Assembly (NCBI GenBank): GCA_013298485.1
Contig: JAAFHS010000038.1
Span: forward strand, 1-11,101
Direction: 5' to 3'
DNA length: 11,101 bases
DNA from: Rhodobacterales bacterium
GTDB lineage: Bacteria; Pseudomonadota; Alphaproteobacteria; Rhodobacterales; Rhodobacteraceae
The position numbers and the translations under genes are program-made. Below, in pieces: positions 7,052 to 11,101 of this stretch. A model generated the notes under the pieces. That model did not search any database, had not been told where the DNA came from, and saw only the letters and a list, made by a program, of their open reading frames with translations. Positions within the stretch are counted from its first letter, which is position 1, and each line of letters starts with the position of its first letter.

Positions 7052-7060
7052 TTATCCACA
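7052..7060 (+). promoter_or_regulatory. Perfect DnaA box TTATCCACA
   Basis: TTATCCACA is the consensus high-affinity DnaA box, embedded in the A/T-rich stretch 7016-7090 (TTTATTCAATGAAATC and onward), which is unusually poor in G/C for this window. It is the only other perfect box in the window besides the one at 4-12. Exactly 36 nt separate it from the palindrome, the same as in copy 1. Confidence 0.65.
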
Positions 7061-7066
7061 GGCCAA

Positions 7067-7081
7067 TTAAGGTTTTGGTAA
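7067..7081 (+). promoter_or_regulatory. Near-CtrA-type motif TTAA-N7-GTAA
   Basis: TTAAGGTTTTGGTAA differs by one base from the CtrA full site TTAA-N7-TTAA. It lies 6 nt beyond the DnaA box. CtrA and DnaA sites are adjacent in the Caulobacter origin, which makes the coincidence worth noting. Such a short degenerate motif occurs by chance in A/T-rich spacers, so the call is weak. Confidence 0.2.
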
Positions 7082-7179
7082 TATTTCCGGATTGGTTTTT
7101 GTCAATGGTCAGTCCCCCGGCCCAACCGTCCTCGCAGGATGCAGGGCAGCACATATGAAACGATCGCAGGTGTCTTGTA

Positions 7180-7266
7180 CCCCCCCTCCCCCCTTGTGGG
7201 GAGGGGGGGGTTCAACCGATCATCCACCTCCTCCTCACCCCAACCCTCCCCCACGGTGGGGGGGAG
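7180..7266. repeat. Poly-C/poly-G palindromic intergenic repeat (REP-like)
   Basis: CCCCCCCTCCCC (7180-7191) pairs with GGGGAGGGGGGG (7198-7209) around CCTTGT. After a spacer containing CTCCTCACCCCAACC, a second near-palindrome CTCCCCCAC / GTGGGGGGGAG (7246-7254, 7256-7266) follows. This 'ccctcaccccaaccctcccccac..ggtgggggag' style is common in dispersed palindromic repeats of many proteobacterial genomes. No gene or transposase accompanies it. The homopolymer runs make small indels in the assembly plausible. Confidence 0.6.
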
Positions 7267-7320
7267 ATGTCTTTCGCCGACGGTTCAGCGAAACCCGCGG
7301 GACACGCCGGGACGGTGCCG

Positions 7321-7356
7321 AAAAACAAAAACGCCCGCAGCGGATGTGCGGGCGTT
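7321..7356 (-). terminator. Rho-independent terminator of the DUF2853 gene
   Basis: On the minus strand AACGCCCGCA (7356-7347) pairs perfectly over 10 bp with TGCGGGCGTT (7339-7330) around a 7-nt loop and runs straight into TTTTGTTTTT (7330-7321). It begins 20 nt after the stop codon of the DUF2853 gene. This is the strongest canonical terminator in the window. Confidence 0.93.
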
Positions 7357-7376
7357 CTGGGATCTGGCGGATCAGA

Positions 7377-7718
7377 TCACTTGTAGACGGATTCCTTGCC
7401 GAAATGCTTGGCCAGCATGTAGTAGATCACGGCGCGGTACTTCTGACGCTCGGCCCGGCCATAGGTGTCGATCACCGCATTGATCGCCTCCATCAGCTTT
7501 GGGCTGTCGGCCAGACCCAGCTTTTTGATGAGGAAGTTGTTCTTGACCGTTTCCAGTTCGGACGCATCGCTGCCTGCGACGGTCGCGCTGTCGGCGTTAT
7601 AGATGGCGGGGCCACAGCCGATGGTCACCTTGGTCAGAAACGCCATGTCCGGCGTCATCTTGCATTTTGTCTTCAGATCGTCAGCATATTTCGCGATCAG
7701 TTCGTCTCTTTTGCTCAT
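7377..7718 (-). CDS. DUF2853 family small protein
   Basis: This encodes 113 residues: MSKRDELIAKYADDLKTKC at the start, VTIGCGPAIYNADSATVAGSD in the centre, and an end rich in conserved positions (LETVKNNFLIKKLGL, INAVIDTYGRAERQKYRAVIYY, MLAKHFGKESVY). The pattern and length fit DUF2853, a mainly alphaproteobacterial family of helical cytosolic proteins with no assigned function. No signal peptide or membrane helix is visible. A G-rich stretch (GGGGGA) lies about 9 nt upstream of the ATG and falls within a long inverted repeat (7728-7821) that could mask it. It is monocistronic, with a strong terminator, and divergent from the hydrolase gene. Confidence 0.88.
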   Translation of the reverse strand: MSKRDELIAKYADDLKTKCKMTPDMAFLTKVTIGCGPAIYNADSATVAGSDASELETVKNNFLIKKLGLADSPKLMEAINAVIDTYGRAERQKYRAVIYYMLAKHFGKESVYK

Positions 7719-7727
7719 TACTCAGGT

Positions 7728-7821
7728 CCCCCGATGTTTTACTTGTACAGAACCGCCCCGGTGACGGTGCGCCGCATGACCTTAGGCAAAAGATGTCAGG
7801 TGACAAGTGAAATGTCGGGGG
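7728..7821. promoter_or_regulatory. 19-bp imperfect inverted repeat in the divergent leader (possible operator or RNA switch)
   Basis: CCCCCGATGTTTTACTTGT (7728-7746) is matched on the other strand by CCCCCGACATTTCACTTGT (7821-7803), with 16 of 19 positions identical. The arms are separated by 56 nt. In an RNA for the DUF2853 gene the arms would pair and enclose the GGGGG stretch that is the likely ribosome site. As DNA, the two copies could be paired operators for the divergent DUF2853 and hydrolase promoters. No clear -35/-10 pair was found. Confidence 0.5.
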
Positions 7822-7913
7822 AATTTCGGGCAATGCGTCACAGTCCGCGCATGCCTTGCCAAGGGATGGCGGGCCTGTCATGTCGCGGATGGGCCGCGAT
7901 AGGACAGTGACAG

Positions 7914-8819
7914 ATGCCTGACGATGATCCGGACGGCACCCCGTTTGCCGCCGTTGCCGCCGAGGCGCAGCAGCGTGGCGGCTTTTGTCGCGCCATGACC
8001 CATCATATCGCCGCACATCTGCCGCAGGGGCAGCGGCGGCTGGTTGTCAGTTTTGACAATCTGGCATCGGACCGCGAGAAAGAGCGCCGTTATCCCTGGG
8101 GTCATGCGTTTCTGGCGTCCGCCGGGTGGGATATTCTGGGGATCATGGCGCTGCGCTGGGACTGGTTCCGCCATGCCGATCTGTGGGATTTCTTTGATGA
8201 TCTGCGGGAGACGGGTTTTTTTGCGGCCTATGATCATGTCGCGTTCTATGGTGCATCGATGGGCGCATACGGCGCGCTGACATTTGCGCCTGCGGCACCG
8301 GGCTGCACGGTGATGGCCTTTGCGCCGCAGTCATCGCTGGACCGTACCATTGTGCCGTTCGAGAAACGCTATCAGGTGCTGGGCGACTGGACCGGGCGCT
8401 ATGCGGATGCCCGCGACGGCGTGCGGGCGGCGGGGCGGGCCTACATCGCCTATGATCCGCGGATGAAGCCGGACCTTGCGCATTTCCGGCGGCTGGATGG
8501 GGCGAATGTCATGGCACTGCCGATGCCGGGGGTCGGGCACAAGGTGCCGCCTGCATTGCAGCGCATGGGGATCCTGAAACCGCTGGCGCTGGCCGCACTG
8601 GAAGGCCGCCTTGATCTGCAGGGGTTTCAGCGGCTGTACCGGGCGCGACGGCAGTCGATCCCTTGGGTGATCGGGCTGCTGGAGCGGGCGGCAAAACGAA
8701 AACACGCAAGGCTTGCCCTGCGTGTTGCCGAAAATCAGTGGAAGGCGCGCGGACACTGGAAGCTGCGCCTGCTGGTGAATGACCTGCGTGCGATCAATAG
8801 CGGTAATGTTCCGACTTGA
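7914..8819 (+). CDS. Alpha/beta-hydrolase-fold protein of unknown substrate
   Basis: This encodes 301 residues. HVAFYGASMGAYGAL (108-122) contains a GxSxG nucleophile elbow (G-A-S115-M-G) after a predicted strand. AYIAYDPRMKPD offers an acid (D181), and MPGVGHKVP offers the histidine (H209), so a complete Ser-Asp-His triad is in the correct order and spacing. The N-terminal half has LVVSFDNLASD and WGHAFLASAGWDILGI, matching the first strands of the fold. The last 80 residues are basic and helical and lie outside the core fold. No signal peptide is seen. AGGA lies 9 nt before the ATG. I recall relatives in roseobacters under misleading transferred names, so I give no substrate. The 3' end overlaps ahcY by 26 bp in convergent orientation and contains the ahcY terminator. 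Confidence 0.8.
   Translation: MPDDDPDGTPFAAVAAEAQQRGGFCRAMTHHIAAHLPQGQRRLVVSFDNLASDREKERRYPWGHAFLASAGWDILGIMALRWDWFRHADLWDFFDDLRETGFFAAYDHVAFYGASMGAYGALTFAPAAPGCTVMAFAPQSSLDRTIVPFEKRYQVLGDWTGRYADARDGVRAAGRAYIAYDPRMKPDLAHFRRLDGANVMALPMPGVGHKVPPALQRMGILKPLALAALEGRLDLQGFQRLYRARRQSIPWVIGLLERAAKRKHARLALRVAENQWKARGHWKLRLLVNDLRAINSGNVPT
8693..8726 (-). terminator. Probable ahcY terminator embedded in the hydrolase coding sequence
   Basis: On the minus strand AACACGCA (8726-8719) pairs with TGCGTGTT (8708-8701) across a 10-nt loop that can pair further (AGG/CCT), and runs into TTCGTTTT (8700-8693). It lies 67 nt beyond the ahcY stop codon. On the plus strand the same bases encode the KRKHARLALRV segment of the hydrolase. 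Confidence 0.75.
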
Positions 8820-10182
8820 ACGGGCCTTCGACCTTGACGCCGATATAGTCCGCCTGATCCTTGTGCAGTTCGGTCAGTTTCACGCCGATCTTTTTCAGAT
8901 GCAGGCGAGCGACCTTTTCATCCAGCGCCTTGGGCAGGATGTAGACGCCGGGTTTGTATTCGTTACCCTTGGTCCAGAGTTCGATCTGCGCCAGCACCTG
9001 GTTGGTGAAGCTGGCCGACATCACGAAAGACGGATGGCCCGTGGCATTGCCGAGGTTCAGCAAGCGGCCTTCGGACAGCAGGATGATGCGATTGCCGTTC
9101 GGCATTTCGATCATGTCCACCTGTTCCTTGATATTGGTCCATTTGTGGTTTTTCAGGGCGGCCACCTGAATTTCATTGTCGAAATGGCCGATGTTGCCGA
9201 CGATGGCCATATCCTTCATCGCGCGGATATGTTCAATGCGGATCACGTCGCGGTTGCCGGTGGTGGTGATGAAGATATCGGCGGCGGCGACCACATCCTC
9301 CAAGAGCACAACCTCGAACCCGTCCATGGCGGCCTGCAGGGCGCAGATCGGGTCAACTTCGGTGACCTTGACGCGGGCACCAGCGCCCTGAAGGCTGGCG
9401 GCGGAGCCTTTGCCGACGTCGCCATAGCCGCAGACGACAGCGACCTTGCCGGCCATCATGGTGTCGGTGGCACGGCGGATACCGTCAACCAGCGATTCCT
9501 TGCAGCCGTATTTGTTGTCGAATTTGGATTTGGTGACGCTGTCGTTGACGTTGATCGCGGGGAAGGGCAGCTGGCCCTTTTTGTGCAGATCATAGAGGCG
9601 GTGGACGCCGGTGGTGGTTTCCTCAGAGACACCCTTGATGGCAGCGCGGGTTTTGGTGAAGAAACCCGGGGTTTCCTTCATACGCTTGGCGATCTGCAAC
9701 TTGATGACTTCTTCTTCTTCGGACTGCGGCACGGGGATGATATTCTCACCCGCTTCTGCCCGTGCACCCAAGAGGACGTAGAGGGTGGCATCGCCGCCAT
9801 CATCAAGGATCATGTTGGCACCTTCGGGGAACATGAAGGATTTATCGAGGTAGTCCCAGTGTTCGGTCAGGGTCTGGCCCTTGACGGCGAAAACAGGCGT
9901 GCCGCCCGCGGCGATGGCGGCAGCGGCGTGATCCTGGGTGGAAAAGATGTTGCAGGAGGCCCAGCGCACATCGGCCCCCAGCGCCGTCAATGTTTCGATC
10001 AGCACGGCTGTCTGGATCGTCATGTGAAGGGAGCCGACGATGCGCGCGCCTTTGAGGGGTTTGGCGGCCCCGAACTCTTCACGGCAGGCCATCAGACCGG
10101 GCATTTCGGTTTCGGCAATGACCAGTTCCTTGCGGCCGAATTCGGCCAGCGCGATATCCTTGACGACGTAATCCTTGGCCAT
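8794..10182 (-). CDS. ahcY: Adenosylhomocysteinase (S-adenosyl-L-homocysteine hydrolase)
   Basis: This encodes 462 residues. The cytosolic NAD-dependent enzyme reversibly splits S-adenosylhomocysteine to adenosine and homocysteine, removing the product inhibitor of methyltransferases and feeding the methionine cycle. Visible features are GSLHMTIQTAVLIETL with H53, WASCNIFSTQDHAAAAI (74-90), DDGGDATLYV with D131, and GVSEETTTGVHRLY with E188. These are followed by NVNDSVTKSKFDNKYGCKES with K220 and D222, and the NAD-binding loop GYGDVGKG (252-259). The C-terminus is HYRY, with the usual terminal tyrosine. The segment GARAEAGENIIPVPQSEEEE (139-158) is the insertion of the long bacterial/plant form. 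The ATG at 10182 has AAGGAG 8 nt upstream; the longer frame from 10224 is not supported. Confidence 0.97.
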   Translation of the reverse strand: MAKDYVVKDIALAEFGRKELVIAETEMPGLMACREEFGAAKPLKGARIVGSLHMTIQTAVLIETLTALGADVRWASCNIFSTQDHAAAAIAAGGTPVFAVKGQTLTEHWDYLDKSFMFPEGANMILDDGGDATLYVLLGARAEAGENIIPVPQSEEEEVIKLQIAKRMKETPGFFTKTRAAIKGVSEETTTGVHRLYDLHKKGQLPFPAINVNDSVTKSKFDNKYGCKESLVDGIRRATDTMMAGKVAVVCGYGDVGKGSAASLQGAGARVKVTEVDPICALQAAMDGFEVVLLEDVVAAADIFITTTGNRDVIRIEHIRAMKDMAIVGNIGHFDNEIQVAALKNHKWTNIKEQVDMIEMPNGNRIILLSEGRLLNLGNATGHPSFVMSASFTNQVLAQIELWTKGNEYKPGVYILPKALDEKVARLHLKKIGVKLTELHKDQADYIGVKVEGPFKSEHYRY

Positions 10183-10214
10183 ATGCCATGCTCCTTGCAT
10201 CTGTGGTTCGCGGG

Positions 10215-10243
10215 CAGATAGCACTTTGGCGGCATCTCGACAA
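10215..10243 (-). promoter_or_regulatory. Predicted sigma-70-type promoter of ahcY
   Basis: On the minus strand TTGTCG (10243-10238) and TATCTG (10220-10215) are separated by 17 nt, a good housekeeping promoter layout. Transcription would begin near 10208, leaving a leader of roughly 25 nt that carries AAGGAG. Such a leader is too short for a SAM or SAH riboswitch. Confidence 0.5.
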
Positions 10244-10288
10244 CCAAGCGTGGTGCTGCATAGTGTTCGGGACGAAAAGAGGTGCGTT

Positions 10289-10876
10289 TTGAAACAACCC
10301 CGCGCATGGCAAAGGATGCTGTCGGGCCGCAGGCTTGATCTGCTGGACCCGACGCCGATGGATATCGAGATCGCGGATATCGCGCATGGGCTGGCGTTCG
10401 TGGCGCGCTGGAACGGGCAGACGCGGGGGGATTGGCCCTATTCGGTGGCGGAGCATTCGCTGCTGGTGGAAGAGATTTTCGGGCGGATGGGGGTGCATCC
10501 GGCGAAGTGGCGGCTGGCGGCGCTGCTGCATGATGCGCCGGAATATGTGATCGGCGACATGATCAGCCCGGTCAAGGCGGCGGTGGGGCCGGGATATGGG
10601 GCGCTGGACGAGCGGCTGACGGGGGCGGTGCATCTGCGGTTCGGCTTGCCCGTGATGCTGCCCGCGCCGGTGAAAAAGGCGATCAAGGCGGCGGATAAAA
10701 TCTCAGCCTGGCTGGAGGCGGTGCAGATTGCAGGGTTCACGCCTGCCGAGGCGGATAAGTTCTTTGGGCGGCAGGATATGGGGCGGCTGGAGGGATTGCA
10801 GATCAGGCTGCGGCCGCCCGCGGTGGTGCGGGCGGATTTCGTCGCACGCCATGCGGCCTTGCTGGCGGCGTGCTGA
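10289..10876 (+). CDS. HD-domain phosphohydrolase (YfbR-like), TTG start
   Basis: This encodes 195 residues. The metal-binding HD pattern is clear: SVAEHSLLVEEIF with H56, WRLAALLHDAPEYVIGDMISPVK with H81-D82 and D90, and IKAADKISAWLEA with D136. This arrangement resembles the 5'-deoxynucleotidase YfbR ('NVAEHSL ... LLHDxxE ... GDxxTPVK'), so a nucleotide or phosphate-ester substrate is plausible. The start is placed at TTG 10289 because AGAGG lies 6 nt upstream and it retains the leading PRAWQRMLSGRRLDLLDP, which looks like protein sequence. ATG 10316 would remove it and has a weaker site. It is divergent from ahcY across 106 bp. The stop overlaps the LacI gene start by one base (TGATG). Codons end in G far more often than in the C-ending ahcY, suggesting lower expression. 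Confidence 0.85.
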   Translation: MKQPRAWQRMLSGRRLDLLDPTPMDIEIADIAHGLAFVARWNGQTRGDWPYSVAEHSLLVEEIFGRMGVHPAKWRLAALLHDAPEYVIGDMISPVKAAVGPGYGALDERLTGAVHLRFGLPVMLPAPVKKAIKAADKISAWLEAVQIAGFTPAEADKFFGRQDMGRLEGLQIRLRPPAVVRADFVARHAALLAAC

Positions 10877-11101
10877 TGGCGGTCACGCTGAAAGATGTGG
10901 CGGCGCGGGCGGAGGTGTCGCGGGCGGCTGTTTCGCGCTGTTTCACGGATGGCGCATCGGTTTCGGCGCGGATGCGGGCGCGGGTGGAGGCGGCGGCGGC
11001 GGAACTGGGCTATCAGCCGAACGTGCTGGCGCGCAGTCTGACCACGCGGCGGACGCAGATGATCGGGCTTGTGTCGAACAACTTTCACAACCCGGCGTTT
11101 C
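10876..11101 (+). CDS. LacI-family transcriptional regulator (5' part, runs off the window)
   Basis: The visible 75 residues hold a complete LacI-type DNA-binding head: TLKDVAARAEVSRAAVSRCF (helix-turn-helix, residues 4-23), the third-helix segment VSARMRARVEAAAAELGYQP, and the hinge helix NVLARSL. The first strand of the periplasmic-binding-protein-like effector domain (TQMIGLVSNNFHNPAF) follows. The ATG at 10876 overlaps the stop of the HD gene. Such regulators usually control sugar or nucleoside catabolic genes nearby, but the target and ligand lie beyond the window. Confidence 0.93.
   Translation, partial: MAVTLKDVAARAEVSRAAVSRCFTDGASVSARMRARVEAAAAELGYQPNVLARSLTTRRTQMIGLVSNNFHNPAF

Larger units (their letters stand above)
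6996..7062 (-). repeat. Composite element copy 2 (inverted): palindrome, A/T-rich spacer, DnaA box
   Basis: Read on the minus strand this 67-bp unit is CCTGTGGATAACTT (7062-7049), a 33-nt A/T-rich spacer, then AAATTGACAGCCGTCAATTT (7015-6996). End blocks and overall length are identical to 2-68, while the spacer is mostly different apart from a shared TTGAT shifted by one base. In the genomic plus direction it follows the DUF1761 operon, just as copy 1 follows the tRNA gene on the other strand. The two copies bracket about 6.9 kb, with their DnaA boxes facing outward. Confidence 0.8.
6791..7376. other. Gene-free intergenic region of about 590 bp
   Basis: No convincing coding sequence lies between DUF1761 and DUF2853; the open frames here are overlaps or lack ribosome sites and recognisable protein patterns. 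From left to right it holds two hairpins (6798-6830, 6837-6863), about 130 bp of plain sequence, the second composite element (6996-7062), a near-CtrA-type motif (7067-7081), a T-rich stretch, the poly-C/poly-G palindromic repeat (7180-7266), and the DUF2853 terminator (7321-7356). TTGACG (6999-7004), 17 nt, TTATTC (7022-7027) could be a weak plus-strand promoter reading into this space, so a small RNA is conceivable but unproven. Confidence 0.7.

Noticed and set aside
1..7062. Composite transposon or integrated island bounded by the inverted elements
   Set aside because: There is no transposase, integrase or target-site duplication, and the enclosed genes are conserved core genes of ordinary composition.
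7092..7910. 272-codon plus-strand frame starting at TTG
   Set aside because: It passes through the poly-C/poly-G palindromes and antisense to DUF2853, with no Shine-Dalgarno sequence and no recognisable domain.
8779..10221. 480-codon open frame on the plus strand
   Set aside because: It is the antisense of ahcY across its whole length. It has no ribosome site, and its protein lacks family patterns while ahcY is unmistakable. Long antisense frames are common in GC-rich genes with C-ending codons.
10183..10288. SAM/SAH riboswitch upstream of ahcY
   Set aside because: The predicted promoter leaves a leader of about 25 nt, and I see no conserved riboswitch core in the 106-bp gap.
1..11101. CRISPR array, prophage, toxin-antitoxin or defence genes
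   Set aside because: No regularly spaced direct repeats, phage structural genes, or small paired toxin/antitoxin frames with recognisable motifs were found on either strand.

Overview
The window is GC-rich, tightly packed bacterial DNA with the gene content and order of an alphaproteobacterium. It is most likely a member of the Rhodobacterales (Roseobacter group or a relative). The signs are the alphaproteobacterial mitofilin/Mic60 homologue between hemY and hemD, the tsaD-gpsA-YciI-EVE run, a DUF2853 protein, the long form of AhcY, and promoters with TTG-type -35 boxes. The species cannot be named from this sequence.

Layout. Positions 1-103 are an A/T-rich spacer holding a perfect DnaA box and a 20-bp palindrome. 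A tRNA-Thr(CGT) gene follows on the minus strand (104-179). Next is a minus-strand operon, hemD > mic60 > hemY (3576 down to 230), which combines tetrapyrrole/haem synthesis with inner-membrane organisation. It diverges across only 46 bp from a plus-strand operon, tsaD > gpsA > yciI > EVE > DUF1761 (3623-6790), whose first four genes are overlapped or separated by 4 bp or less. Positions 6791-7376 are a gene-free stretch of about 590 bp. It holds two hairpins, a second copy of the palindrome/DnaA-box element in inverted orientation, a G/C-tract palindromic repeat, and the terminator of the DUF2853 gene (7377-7718, minus). A divergent alpha/beta-hydrolase-like gene (7914-8819, plus) converges on and overlaps ahcY (8794-10182, minus), whose probable terminator lies inside the hydrolase coding sequence. 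Divergent from ahcY are an HD-domain hydrolase with a TTG start (10289-10876) and, overlapping its stop, the 5' end of a LacI-family regulator that runs off the window.

How they work together. The left two operons look like conserved housekeeping functions: uroporphyrinogen III synthase, Mic60-like membrane shaping, t6A tRNA modification (TsaD), phospholipid backbone synthesis (GpsA), and a modified-base reader (EVE). AhcY recycles S-adenosylhomocysteine. The HD/LacI pair is probably the start of a separate operon.

The least expected structure is not a gene. Two 67-bp elements (2-68 and 6996-7062) each consist of CCTGTGGATAACTT (a perfect DnaA box), a diverged A/T-rich spacer of constant length, and an identical 20-bp palindrome AAATTGACAGCCGTCAATTT. 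They face each other as an inverted pair and symmetrically bracket the tRNA plus the two operons. No phage, CRISPR, insertion sequence or defence system is visible.
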